From Chlamydomonas sphaeroides (taxonomy: Eukaryota; Chlorophyta; Chlorophyceae; Chlamydomonadales; Chlamydomonadaceae), in contig BDDC01000333.1 in NCBI GenBank assembly GCA_001662425.1, positions 1 to 64,000 on the forward strand: a DNA stretch of 64,000 nucleotides. The letters run 5' to 3'. Shown in pieces: positions 35,898 through 47,510 of the stretch (positions are counted from its first letter, which is position 1; every line of letters starts with the position of its first letter). The translations under genes and the position numbers were made by a program. Below the pieces are notes generated by a model, which made no database searches, was not told the DNA's origin, and worked only from the letters and a program-made list of their open reading frames with translations.

Positions 35898-38283
35898 TCA
35901 GCAGATGGAGCACTTGTCCTGCGAGCCGCCCGCTGCTCCCCCGCCGCCGCCGCTCGCCCCGCCGCGCCCGCCGCCGCCGCCCACCGCCGCCGCGGTGGCG
36001 GCCGAGCAGCGGTCCGAGTGCTGCACCAACTCCACCGGGTCCGTGAAAGTCCGGCTGCAGAAGTGACACCGGTACACCTCCCGCCCGCCGGGCCCCGCCC
36101 CCGCACCCGCGCCCGACCGCAGCAGGCTGCTGCCGTACGGCGCCGCCGCCGCGGTGGCGGGCGGCTCCGGCGGCGCCGCGCCGCCGGCGATGGTCGTCGC
36201 GCCTAGTAGCCCGTGGAGGGGGTTGGTGACGACCGCGCCGCCGCCGCCGCCGCGGCCGGCGGCGGCTGCGGAGCCCGAGCCGGGCCCCGGCCCTGCCGCG
36301 GGGTGAAAGTCCTCTACGTGCTGTATGAGCCGGGCCACCGTCTCAAAGCTGGCGCCGCACTGCGCAGCGCATTGGGCAGCAGGGCAGGGAGAGGGGCGCA
36401 GGGCGGGGTGGGGCGTGGCGGCACCGCAGGCAGGCAGAGCGGGCGGCAGCGCGGGGCGCGGGCAATGTGCCGCACCGGCACAACGATAACAGGCGCTGAA
36501 AGGTGCCGACCCCGCCCGGCGCTGCCCACCTGCGGACACGTCTCCGGCCGGTGCGGCGGCACGAGTGGGTTGGCGTTGCTCGGCGGCGCCGCTGGCGGCG
36601 GCGGCCGTGGAGCAGCGGCCGGAGCCGGTGCCGGCGCCGGCGGTGGCGCCGCCGCCGGCGCACTCTGCCAGGGCCACCGCTGCGCCGGCGGCGGCGGCGC
36701 CGCCTGCTGCGCCAGGGCGATGCGGCGGGCTGCCGTACCGCGTACGGAGTTGTCCGGGTCTTCGTACTGCTTGGCGGCCACCGCCCGCAGCTGCTGGGCG
36801 TCCAGCCGGCGGGCGGGGGCAGGGGCCGCCGCAGCCGCAGCCGGCGGCGAGGGGCCTGTCGCGGCGCGCGGCGCGCTGCCCGGGCGTGACGAGGCAGCCG
36901 AGGAGGAGGAGGTGCCGGTGGCGCGGGCCAGCAGCCCGCCTCGCTGTTGTCGGCTGGCGGCTGCAGGGTGGGGGACGCGGCAGGCGAGCGGGCGTCAGGG
37001 GCGGGCCAGCTGCGCTGGCGCCCAGGTGGAGGGGTGGGGCCTCACCACCCCGCCTGCACAGCCCATGGCCAGGGCAGGCGGCAGCCGTGCAGCCCCCGGC
37101 CCACATGAGCCCCAGGCGGCGCTGTGCCCGCTGCCTACGGCCTTTCTAGCCATGCCCGTCGCCGGCGCCCGTGGTTCGCATTGGCGCTGGGTGGTGGGCC
37201 TGAGTCCAAGCGCTGCGCCTTTGCTTAACGAAGCCATTGGGCTGCGCCGTGCACAAGGCGGCAGTATCAATGGCCTCAGGCGTTCCAGTGCCAGCAGCTG
37301 CGCGCCGAGCACGGCCCGCTAGCTGGCGGCCTGCAGGCCTTGCAGCGTTGCCGTGCAGCTTGTGGGACCCCTTCGCCCCTTCCTCAAAAACCACAAGGGG
37401 ACGTCCCCGCTGCCGCTGCTCTAGCGCCTTGGGCACCATCCACGAGTGGACCGCAGCGGTGGCCTTGCTCACCCTGCGCCTCCTCACAGCCGTGGTCCCG
37501 CGGGTCCCGGTGCTTGAGGCAGATGGCCTGGCTGCAGTGCTTGCATCGGTAGCGGTTGATGGTGGTCAGCTTCTCGCGGCACCCGGACACCGGGCAGCGA
37601 GGCTTACGGTGCACCTGGCAGGAGGCACGGCAGCAGGGCCACAGCCGTGAGCTGCCTCGGCGGGGTGGCCGGCGCCGGGGAGCGGCAGGGCGACGGAGGC
37701 ACGACTTGCCCCCTGGACGCGTGCGTATGAGTTGGGCAGCGCCTGCCCGCGGACCCCGGGCTCGCCTTGTTGTAGTTGGATGGGTCGCAGTCGGCGGCGC
37801 TGTGTGCGTGGAAGGCCGCGTTGGGGTCCTGCCCGGGAGCGAGCCGCACGCCTGTGGGAGCGGCCGGAGGAGAGAGACGGGTAGGAAGCGGAAATTACAT
37901 TGAGCGGGTGTGGCAGTGGCATGCCGACGACCAACCCGAAGCCGGCAACCAGGAGGGTAGCTGGGTGTTTGTAAGGGGTGGGAGGGGCGCTGGTATTTTA
38001 TCATGACCGGCTGGCCACCCAGCCACCCGGCGACTGAAACTACACATCTCTGTGCAGCTCCGCGCATGAGCGTACCCTTCGCGCAGACCGGGCAGACGAT
38101 GATTGTCGTCTCCTTGGCACCCGAGTTTGGGCACGCGTGCGCTGCATAGCTACGATGATCAAGGCAGAATACGCGGCTACAGCAATCGCACTTGAAGGGC
38201 AAGAAGTCGACCTGTCTACAGTGGTCCACGCTGCAATGCTCTCCAATGCCCAGGACCTGGCCCAGTTCGTCGGGTGAGTCCAT
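35898..38283 (-). CDS. AN1/C2H2 zinc-finger protein (SAP11/13, ZFAND2-like)
   Basis: Five exons: 38283-38076, 37851-37766, 37614-37473, 36960-36530, 36359-35898, giving 442 residues. Two AN1 fingers fit the signature exactly. First: C17-x4-C22-x9-C32-x2-C35-x4-C40-x2-H43-x5-H49-x-C51. Second: C105, C110, C122, C125, C130, H133, H139, C141. A C2H2 finger spans an intron (C287-P-Q-C290, H303, H308), and a second finger is YRCHFCSRTFTDPVELVQHSDRC-like, C2HC type. This order (two AN1, then C2H2) is that of plant SAP11/SAP13 and animal ZFAND2, which act with ubiquitin, p97 and the proteasome in stress responses. The C-terminus KCSIC ends in a CaaX-like box, as in the prenylated ZFAND2B. One intron is GC-AG (donor at 37765). 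The middle is Ala/Pro/Gly rich. Confidence 0.88.
37615..37765 (-). other. GC-AG intron in AN1 gene
   Basis: Donor AACAAG|GCGAGC and acceptor TGCCAG|GTG. It lies between the two AN1 fingers and joins phase-0 exons. Confidence 0.65.
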
Positions 38284-39619
38284 AACGATGTGTATTGCTG
38301 CACGGCGTTGTTGTGTATGCAGTGACCGCGTGTATGCTCCGGGGCATTCGGACGGTCGCGGCGATGACCTGTCCCCTGCCATCACGCGAGTGCCCGGCAG
38401 CCCCGCGTAATACCGGGCCATCACATGAAACCCAAAGTCCCCAGAAGCCCCCCGAACCTTCTCATACACACTGCGCAGGCTTACATGAGTCAGTCGAATG
38501 GCCTGACCTGCCGATAATTTACCCTCTGACGCCGTCAGGGGCGCCCAATGTCTTCCCTGCCTATGTACCAGGGTTTTACGACCGGTGGCCCCCGTGGCCC
38601 CCCACCCCCGCCTCTTGCTGTTCTTGTGGTCCGCAGGCGACTCGTCCGCATCGCAAGCTGAGTGAGTCGCATCTCGGGGCCCTCTTCTGCTGGAGCGGGG
38701 CACGTCGCCTGGCCTGGACAATCAATCACCAGGGAGCGTGAGTACCAGCATGCAGCCAGAGAAGGGTAACAGAGACAACCGCCAGTACTGGCAGCCTGGG
38801 TAAGAGCCGTGGCTGGACAATCAAGGACACTGTGGCCTTACACCTTAGTGGGAGGTCCATCCGTCTCCAGCCCTGGGTCTCCGTCGCAAGACACGTGGTG
38901 TCACGCCGCTACTCGCCTACCGGCCACCAGGAGCACTTGCTCCTCTCAAGCGCACAGTTGCTTTACAAGTGTGCAGCCACGGAGTCGCACAGACCTCAGC
39001 CCTGCACTGTTCCACGGCACCAGAACAATTGCCTCCGCCCTCCCCCAGGCGCTGCTATCTGCGCTCGAGCGCACCGACGCTCCTGTGACCGCCATGCGCG
39101 CATCTCTCACGCTGCCTCTCCACTCCTTGCCCACTCTCACGACCACACCATCGCCTTTTTGGTCCAACAGCCTGGCTGGTAGGCGCCCAGCAGACAGCGG
39201 CCGCACTGCAGCGGACGGCGGCGCAACGAACCCCGCCCGCTGGCCCGTGCCGTCAGTCCTGCCTGCAGGCCCTCCTGCGCCTGCCCCCCTGTCCGGTACC
39301 ACCCAGCATCGCTCTCTCGCTCGCGCGTCAGCAATACCCGCAGTCGCCTCATGTCACATGAAAGAACTCGCACTCGCGTCACCTGCCGTCAAAGTCCTCG
39401 CCGCCGGCATCACGGGCGGCATCAGCTAGTTGGGGTCATGGTCCTTGAAGCGCGAAACCAATCCAAGGCCTTCAGGTTACTAGTCCAAGTACCCTCTCCG
39501 CTAGAAGTTACTCAATCGCGTCTGCTCATAGCTCCATCCTGCGTCCGTCGATCAGCCGTAGTCCTAGTCCCTGGCTGCTACCGCTGCTGCCCAAGCCCCA
39601 CCCATCATCCCGAGCGCAT
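38284..39619. other. Region between AN1 gene start and amine-oxidase stop
   Basis: A 206-codon + strand open frame (38809-39429) has Ser/Thr/Ala/Pro composition without any domain and overlaps the expected 3' UTR of the amine oxidase, so I do not call it. Minus-strand TGTAA sites are at 38963-38967 and 38838-38842. Confidence 0.5.
38963..38967 (-). terminator. Minus-strand TGTAA, amine-oxidase gene
   Basis: TTACA on the + strand, about 655 bases beyond the oxidase stop. A second copy lies at 38838-38842. Confidence 0.4.
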
Positions 39620-42600
39620 CTACAGCTTGCTACGCACAGCGCCCGCCGCCGCCGCGGCGCCCAGCGCGGCCGAGATCTGCTCCGCAGCGCGCTCCGCCGT
39701 CTGCATGGCGCCCTGCGAGCAGCGGGCCACCACGGCACGAGGCACTGCATCAGTGCGCACGACATGGAGCCGCAACAACAGCACGGTCATGCCAGACGTG
39801 TTGCGTGCCCCAAGGCTGCACTCCCAACACACGCACACATCGCAGGGCGCAGTGCCTCACCTGCATGCAGGGGTTGACCGACTCGTTGGTGGCCTCGCCC
39901 GCGAAGAACAGCCGCCCCGCCACGGGGGCCGCCAGCGCCGAGCGGTCGCCCGCCTCGGCCCCCAGGGTGGGGTACGTGTAGGCGCCGCGCACGTACTTCT
40001 CCTGCGGGGGATGCGGGAAGGCAGGGCGGCAGAGCGGGGCCGGATGTAAGCTGAGGCCGGAGAGCTGCGGTATGGGCGAGGTAGGGGGCTGGGGGCTGGT
40101 GGATGGCTGCTGTGTGCCCAAGCAAAACGGCCGTGGCTCGGAAAACAAAGCATTAGTGTTATAGGGTCAGGAGTCCCCAACGTATTTTTCTCCTCATTGC
40201 CGGGGCAGCTTGCTGGGTGAGCGGTGGATGTGGTTAAGGTGGGCCAGTGACGACCAGCGGCGGGGTCGCGGTGCGGTGCGGTGCTTGCTGCCAATCGCCG
40301 AGGCTCAGAAAACAAAGCATTGATAAGGTCAGGAATCCCGGACTGTATTCTCCTCAGGGCCGCGGCGACCAGCAAGTTCGTGCCGTGGGGCTGGCGTGTG
40401 CGCGTGTGTGTGCGGTGCCCGTGGGGTGCTGGCGTGCTGCGGCAGCAGCCGGTGTAGCGGCTCAGGTGGATTAACTGAGATAAATCTCAAGGTCACGGTT
40501 GGTACCAGCCATTTTGTTCATCAGCGCCGCTCGGCCGCCAGTGCGGTGCGCACATGCCCCGACAGCGTGCAGTGCAGGGCCGTGCAATGGCCCAAACCTG
40601 ATGCTGCGCCCATCCCACCCGCCACCCTGCGACGTCCACAAAGCCCACCGCCCTTCGCCCCACCATTCCCCCTTTCCTCGGTCTCGCCCACCTTGGACCA
40701 GTCCACCACCTTGCTCTTCACGAAGCAGCTCGAGGCGGGCCGCGCCACCCCGCCTGCCGAGCCAAACACCTCGTCCAGCTGCGCCAGGAAGGCCGCCACC
40801 ACCTGCTCCTCGGGCATGCCAGACACGGCGTCCGCGCGCTCGCCCGCCAGGAAGCCCACAATGTACCAGGGCGTCGCGTCGTCTGCGGCGAGCAAAGCAG
40901 GGAATCAGGAAATGGAAATTCAAAGCCCGGGGCACAGCAGCCTGCGTCAATCTGCGCTGCACGCCGACACCCGCTTCTGTGCACCCCCTGCTCCCAGCCC
41001 CGCTGGGACCCCTGCCAACTGCTCACTGGGGTGCGTGACGGGGTAGTCGAGCATCCAGAACTCGGGCACAAAGGCGCCGGGGCACACCACGTCGTACATG
41101 TTCTCCGACCAGAAGCGGCGGCTGAACGACAGCAGCACCTTGACCGCGTTGCCCATGCGCACGCGGCTGATGGCGGCCGCCTTGGGCGCCGGCAGCGGCG
41201 GGCTGAAGGCAATGGTGTTGGACTGCGCGCGCAGAGACGGGCGGCGCGGCAGGCGATGGTCAGGCACGGCTTGGACGAGGCGCCGGCTGGTGCGCTCTTC
41301 GCCGCGACCATGTCACCACTTGCGCGCATTGCAGCCAACAAACCACGCCTCCCTACCACCCGCACACACACGGGCCCCCCGCCGCACCTGCAGGATGCTG
41401 ATGGGCACCGTCACCAGCACCGCCTTGCACCGCACCACGCGCCCGTCCACGCAGCGCACCGCCGCGCCGGGGCCCGGGCCGTACTCGATGCCGGCCACGG
41501 GCCAGCAGGTGCGGAGGCGCTGGCGGCCCACCGCGTCCGCCATGTGGGTGATGACGGCGCCCATGGAGCGGTCCATGAGCAGGTACGTTTCGCCTGTGGG
41601 CACCGAGGAGAGAGGGAGCGGGGGATGGAGGGGGCATGGCGGCAGCAGCGTTAGGGTTAGGACAGCGAGGGCTGCCGTGGCTGCGACCCAGACGGGCAGG
41701 CCTCTTGTTGATGCGGTATCTTCACGACCCCTGTCGTGCCCTGCCAGGCAGCCAGGCAGCGCGCACGCACCAGAGTCCCAGGAGCGGTTCTCGTGGATCA
41801 TCTCGCGCAGGCCCAGCTGCCGCAGCGAACAGCCGAAGTCGTTGGCGTAGCAGGCGTCCGCCACAGCCACCTGGCGAGGGGTGCAGCCCTTGGCCGCCAT
41901 CCACTCGGCCGCCGACACGTCGCGCCCGGGCGGCGGCGGCTGCTCGTCGCCGCAGTCGCCGAACAGGTCGTGCACCTGATGTACGTCGTGTGGGGCATCG
42001 GGTAATGGGCGGGCACATGCAAGCGTCAGGCAGCGGTCAGGGAGCAGCGGCTGTTGCAGGTAAGGTAGGGGTACCGGGATAATGCGGGGCAAGGCGGGAG
42101 CGGAACGCAGGAGGCGGGCGGACCTTGTCGATCTCGTCGTCGACCTGCTCGTCGTTGACAAGGCCCTGGCCGCCCACGTTCTTGCCAAAGTACCACCAGT
42201 CGGGCCACTCCTTCTCGCGAAACTGGACGCCCAGCTCCTTCTCGGCGAAGCGCACGAGCGGGCTGTTGCGGCCGTGCACGAACTCAGGGCCAGCCTCGAT
42301 AGCCCAGGGGGCCATGCCATAGACCTGGGGGTGAAGAGGCCGGGACCGGTCGGCTGTCAGCCTTGTCCACAGAAGCAGTAGCGGCGTTTCCACGCAATTG
42401 GGCGGTTTGGTGGCTGCGGAAAAGCTCTTGTTGAGGGCAGCCGCCGCAGCGATTGTCGGCGGGCGGCAAGGCCTTACAGCCGCCGAAGCCAAGCGCGCCG
42501 CCAACCGCAGTCACCATGCTGCGCACCTGCTTGATGCGGCCGCCGACGCGGTCCTGAGCCTCGAGCACCACCAGGTCAGGGAAGCGGTCCTTCAGCAGGT

Positions 42601-42661
42601 GGGCCGCATACAGCCCCGACAGGCCGGCGCCAATGATAGCGACGCTGTGGTAGGACTCCAT
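39620..42661 (-). CDS. Peroxisomal flavin amine (polyamine) oxidase
   Basis: Eight exons: 42661-42527, 42324-42124, 41975-41771, 41593-41388, 41222-41027, 40882-40692, 40001-39861, 39712-39620, giving 455 residues, all GT-AG. The N-terminus holds the FAD dinucleotide fold, VAIIGAGLSGLYAAHLL (GAGLSG at 11-16), then VVLEAQDRVGGRIK, the amine-oxidase flavin-binding signature. FVHGRNSPL, VVRCKAVLVTVPISIL and the C-terminal GRLFFAGEATNES (FAGEAT near 411-416) are the other family landmarks. The enzyme would oxidise polyamines or related amines with release of H2O2. The last residues RSKL form a canonical PTS1, so a peroxisomal location is expected, as for Arabidopsis PAO2-4. Exact substrate is not determined. 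The sixth intron (about 690 bases) carries a duplicated segment. The start lies 345 bases from that of DNAAF1 on the other strand. Confidence 0.9.
40126..40357. repeat. Imperfect direct duplication in intron 6
   Basis: Two ~60-70 bp copies, about 40126-40196 and 40294-40357, share GAAAACAAAGCATT, then a GGTCAGGA core and a TATTCTCCTCA-like end, with small indels. Both lie inside intron 6 of the amine oxidase. Confidence 0.8.
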
Positions 42662-43006
42662 GGCTGCAAGAATACGTTTATCGTGCCCTTGGTGAGGACT
42701 GCGGTAGCGGCAAGCTGGTGTGCAAGGTATCACCGGCGGCTTGGCCGCCTTGCACCCTCACGGCGGCGCACACATATGCATCAAGTACGGTACAAATGTA
42801 CACAGGACAGCACCGGTCGGCTTTGGGCAACGCTGCATCGAGCCCCAAGAAAGTGGGCGCATGGGGCAACCCAGCATGAGGGCCAAACCCAGCGTCGTAA
42901 CTTACTTTTGCAGCAATTCTATTGGGCATTATACTTGACTTGGAATGTGCACGTCTTGCTGTGCAGTCCTGCTTTGACGCATTCCATACGGCTTGGGTGC
43001 GCCGCG
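42662..43006. promoter_or_regulatory. Divergent promoter, amine oxidase and DNAAF1
   Basis: 345 bp separate the two opposing start codons. This short stretch must hold both 5' UTRs and promoters. No TATA box is obvious. Confidence 0.6.
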
Positions 43007-46000
43007 ATGGGCTTCCAATTGACCCCTGAATCTCTCCGGAAGCACTGTAGAGACCTCAAATTGTAAGCGAGGAGCCTTGGTGCTCGCAAGGTCAGCGTCG
43101 AGATTGACCCTAACGCACACGGCACGCAGGTACTCGAGCTGTCCTGAGCTCAACGATGTGCTCCACCTTCAATGCAAGGGCATTGCAAAGCTGGAGAACC
43201 TGGATGTGAGCTTGGGCGCGGACCTGTTACATAGACGCGTGACCGGCTGGAAGCGATCAGAGCGCAGCATGCGCTGATAGTGCAACGTGTGCAGGGGAAC
43301 TGGAGGGCGTCACAGCGCCAGATACTCCAGTGCCATGTGAGATGCCGACATGTGCCCTAACCCCGCAGGCCTACACGGGGCTGAAGACGCTCTATCTGGA
43401 GCAGAACTGCATCTCAGATATCGAGAACATCGATATGCTAGTGAACCTCCGCTGCCTGTATCTCGGCAAGAACCTCGTCCACTCGACGTTGGGCCTCCAA
43501 GCCCTGACCGCGCTGGAGACGCTGGACCTGGCGGACAACGTGATCACAAGGATCACGGACCTCTCCAAGCTCCCAGTCCTCAAAACGCTCAACATATCGG
43601 GCAACAGGCTCAGCACGGTGGACGATATCCGGGACCTGGCGGCGTGCTCCCAGCTGCAGTCCCTAGACATGGCCTCCAACCGGCTTGAGGCCCCCGCGGT
43701 GGTCGACTTCATCGCGGCGCTGCCCCTCCTCTACCTGCGGCTCATGGGCAATCCCTGCGTCAGCAACTACCAGTGAGCCACAGGCCGCCGGCCCTGCTCC
43801 CACAACACTGGCCCAGCTCCACCCGTCTCAGCCAGCGCCTACCCGCTCACCCGTTGCCACCTTGCCGTACCCGGGGCCAATCACCGCAGGAATTACCGCA
43901 AGTCTCTGCTGGCACGCATGACTCAGCTGAACTACCTGGACGATTCCCCGGTGTTCCCAAAGGACCGCCGCCTTGCGCTAGCCTTCATGGAGGGAGGTGG
44001 CATGGAGGCGGAGCGCGCCATGCGCGATACCATCCGGTGCGGTCCGCGCCAGTCTGCAGGGCGCACATCGGCGTGGCGCGCAGGAGCCGGGCCGGCATTG
44101 GAGGGAGCTGTGCACGGGTGGGGTATGGTACGGCTCGTGCCTTACCGGCTGAGGTCCCGGCTGCCGCAGGCGTGAGGAGGAGGAGACGCGCGAGGCGCAC
44201 CGGCGGGCGTTTGACGCCATGGTGGAGCGGGCGCGGCAGCAGCCGCCGGAGCCGCACGACCCCATGCGCTTCAGGGCCGTGCCGCCGGGTGCGTCGTGGG
44301 TGCGGGGCGGATGGTGGCGCAAGGGGCCGTGAGCCCCGGGGGCGGGGGCGCCGACGAATGCTCAACTGGATTGCCGGTGCCCTGCAGAGGGGTGCATGGA
44401 TCCCTGAGAGACAGCTGCCTGCCTTGGGCCTCTTGCAGGGGAGAGCGACAGCGACGAGGAGGGGCTGCCGGCGCTGTACCGGCGCAGGAACCGTGGCTCA
44501 ACAGCCGCGACGCAGCCTGCACCTGAGCCCGCGCCCGCCGAGGCCGCGGAGGCCAACGGCGGGGCCGCGGCTGCAGAGGATGAGGATGCTGAGCCCAGCA
44601 GCAGCGCAGCGCGCGCCGGTGACAGCGCAACAGCCGCCAACTGCGGGGCCGTGCAGACACCGCAGGCACCGCATGCCGCGGCCGTAGCGGGTGCTCCCGG
44701 GCCCGCGGCCGGCAGCAGCGCCGAGACCTCGGGCAGCAGCGGTGGTGACGCAGCGCCGGCGTCAGCGACGGTGTCCTTCCCAGCGCCTGGTTCGCTGACG
44801 GTGCGGCTGGAGCAGGAGCTGCGCCAGCTGGCGGCCGAGCATCAGCAGCACAGCGAGGCGCTGGCCAACGGCCGCAGTGGCGCGGATGGGGCGGAATCTG
44901 GGCCGGGGCACGCGCACGGCGACGCTGCCGGCCCGGGCCCGGGCGCCGAGGCGCTGCTGCGCGACTCCATTGCGAGGGCGCAGGCGGGCGTGGCGTCCAA
45001 CTTGTCGGTTGGGGCGCCAGCGTGGCAGCAGGCGGGCGGCGCCGACGCGGGGCTCGCGGCAGCGGTGGCCTCGCAGGTGGCAGGCGGGGTCAGGGCTGAC
45101 TTCCGGTGAGCGGCCTTCAGGCCTCGGGTTTGGGCAGCATGGGCATGGTGCTGCAGCCATGCGGGGTCTTGCATGCTGCATGAGCTGGCGCAGCGGATGG
45201 GCCGCTGGCCGGCTTATGAAGGGTGTTGGCGTGGGCTAGCTCACCAACCAGTCGGTGTTAACGTCAGCTCACCAACCGGGGGCCGCAGGGAGGAGCTACG
45301 CGAGCGCGCCATCGCTCGGGCGGCGGCCAGGGCGGAGGCAGCGAGCGCCATGACCGCCGCGGCCGCCGGCCCGGCTTCGGCCGCAGACGGCGCCGTGCCG
45401 TCGGCAGCAGCGGCAGGTGGCGGCGGCGCAGGGCCCTCGCCCCGCGGCGCAGCACATGCGCCCCGCGGCAGCCGACCGGTGTGGCGCACGCCCAATTACC
45501 AGCGGCTGTGGAGCATGGCCCTACAGGTGGGCGAGGCGCAGGAGCAGCAGCAGCGGACGGAGCAGCAGGGCCAGGGCCAAGAGCAGGAGCCGGCCTCGGC
45601 CGGGCCGGGGCTGCTCCAGTACAGCGCGCCGCAACAGAGGCCGCCCGCGGACCCCGGCCCAAGCTCGGAGCCGGGGCAAACGGCGGACCTTCCGTCCCCA
45701 GCGGCGGCCGCCGCGGACTCAATGCCGTCGCTGGAGGTGCTGGCGGCGGTGTCGGTCTCCTCGGGCCGGGCCGCACCCACGCCCGACGAGGCGCAGAGCA
45801 TTGCGGACTCGGCCATGGGGTACGACAGGGTGCAGCGCGCCTCACATGGGGGACTGCTCTCGCACGGCGGCCGGCAGCGGGACGCGGACCTCGACTCGGC
45901 GCGGTCGCGGGGTGAGGGCGTGTCGGATCTGGATCTGCGCGCCGCGGACGTGGATTTGGATTCGGCGCGCGGGATCCGACCCGTGGACCTGGCGGATATC

Positions 46001-47510
46001 GACTCGGCGCGGTCGTACTCGCGGCCTCAATCGTCGCGTGGCGACCCCGCCAGCGGGGATGAGGGCGACGGCGAGGCCGGCGGCGACGAGGCCGAGGTGG
46101 CGGCAGAGGACGTCGAGCTCGACGTGGCGGAGGCTGCTGGCGGCGCCGCCGCGGACAGGGACCGGGACCTGTTTGCGCGCTACTCCATCACTACCTACGG
46201 CAGGGGCGACACATCGCACCTGCGCCAGCGCCGCAACTCGGGCGGGGCGGCGGCGCTGGCCGGCGGCGCGGCGCCCGCCGCCGCGCCGTCGCCGCTGCGC
46301 CGGTCCTCGGCCGTGTCGGACGCGGAGCCGCCCCACACCGACGGCAGCGGCGAGGCTGGCGGCGGCCTGGCGGTTGTGCGAACTGCAGCGCAGGCGCAGC
46401 CCGGCGGCGGTAGCCTCCTGTCACCGATTCGGAATCGGGACCTTCGTGACAGCCCTCGAAGCCGCGACGCTGCCGGCGAGGCGGCCGGCCCCGAGGCACT
46501 GCACGTGGCGGATCGCGGCGACTCGGCACAGGACGTCCGAGCGGCCACTGGCGCGGGTGCCAGCGCCGGCAGCCAGCACGCGCCCCTGCGGCGGACGGAC
46601 ACGGCGCGCGCCATGGGCGCGGTGAGCATGCTGGACGGCACTGGGGTCGCTTCGGTGGGCGCGAGTACCGCCTGGGCCCTAGCGGGGCATGGGGCGCTGC
46701 ACGACTCCCTGCCATCTCGCCGCTGCGTCCCCAACAACGCCTGCCTGCTGCCCCGCTCTCGGCAGGGCGCCTCGACCCTTGAGCCGGAGCTGCCCGCACC
46801 CGGCCACAGCCACGGCACGTCCACTACCGCCGCCGCCGCCTCCCACGCGCCGCCGCGCCACTACGACTCGGACAACGAGCTGGCCTCGGGCAGCGGCCAC
46901 GGCAGCGGGCGGGGCAGCGAGCGCGGCGAGGGCGAGGTGTTGGAGGACCCGGCGGAGCTGCTGCAGCGCGCGCGCTCCATCCTCACGGCGTCCGCCTCGG
47001 AGGGGGGCGTCCCCCCTGGCGCCGGCTCGGGCCCCAGCGGCAGCCTGCCTGTGCGGCGGGGCAGCGCCACCTCGCAGGCGGACATCTACCACCAGCTGGC
47101 AGGTGCGCGGGGGGGCAGGCAGAGCAGGCAGGCGGGGACCAGGCCCCGAAGCATGAGGCTTTAGGGCGCGCCAGCGCGCCGCGGTGGGCGTGGGGCCCGC
47201 CGCTGTCCTGGCTCAATGTGCACCGCGCTGTCACCTGCCTTCCTGCCTAATCCTCCCTCCCCCTGCCCCGCCACCACGCCTGAAACCCCGGCCCACGTGC
47301 CCCATCCGCCCTACCGCCCCCGCGCTGCCCCACCCAGGCCAGCTGCAGGACCCTGATACGCTGGCCGCGGCCCGCCAGGCGGTGCTGGGCAGCTCGGCCG
47401 GCTCCTCGGGCCGCCTGGGCAGCGGGCCGCTGGGCCATAACGAGCGCCAGCAGCAGGGCGGCCCGGCGGCGGCAGGGCTGCGGTTGACGGGGCTGCTGGA
47501 TCTGGACTAG
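43007..47510 (+). CDS. DNAAF1: Dynein axonemal assembly factor 1 (LRRC50/ODA7)
   Basis: Eight exons: 43007-43062, 43130-43205, 43369-43772, 43890-44036, 44170-44288, 44439-45105, 45289-47102, 47338-47510, giving 1151 residues in phase. The N-terminus LTPESLRKHCRDLKLYSS and ELNDVLHLQCKGIAKLENLD match the start of DNAAF1. SDS22-type leucine-rich repeats follow (GLKTLYLEQNCISDIENID, LRCLYLGKN, LETLDLADNVITRITDL, LKTLNISGNRL, LQSLDMASNRLEAPAVVDF), then the LRR cap with LRLMGNPCV, NYRKSLLARMTQLNYLDD and the family hallmark SPVFPKDRR. The protein (ODA7 in Chlamydomonas) works in the cytoplasm in pre-assembly of outer-arm dynein for motile cilia. Residues ~300-1151 are Ala/Gly/Asp-rich low complexity, longer than in animal homologues, with acidic DLDSARS-like repeats. 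TGTAA signals lie 102 and 207 bases after the stop. Confidence 0.93.

Noticed and set aside
38809..39429. 206-codon + strand frame
   Set aside because: It overlaps the expected 3' UTR of the amine oxidase with minus-strand TGTAA inside it; no domain.
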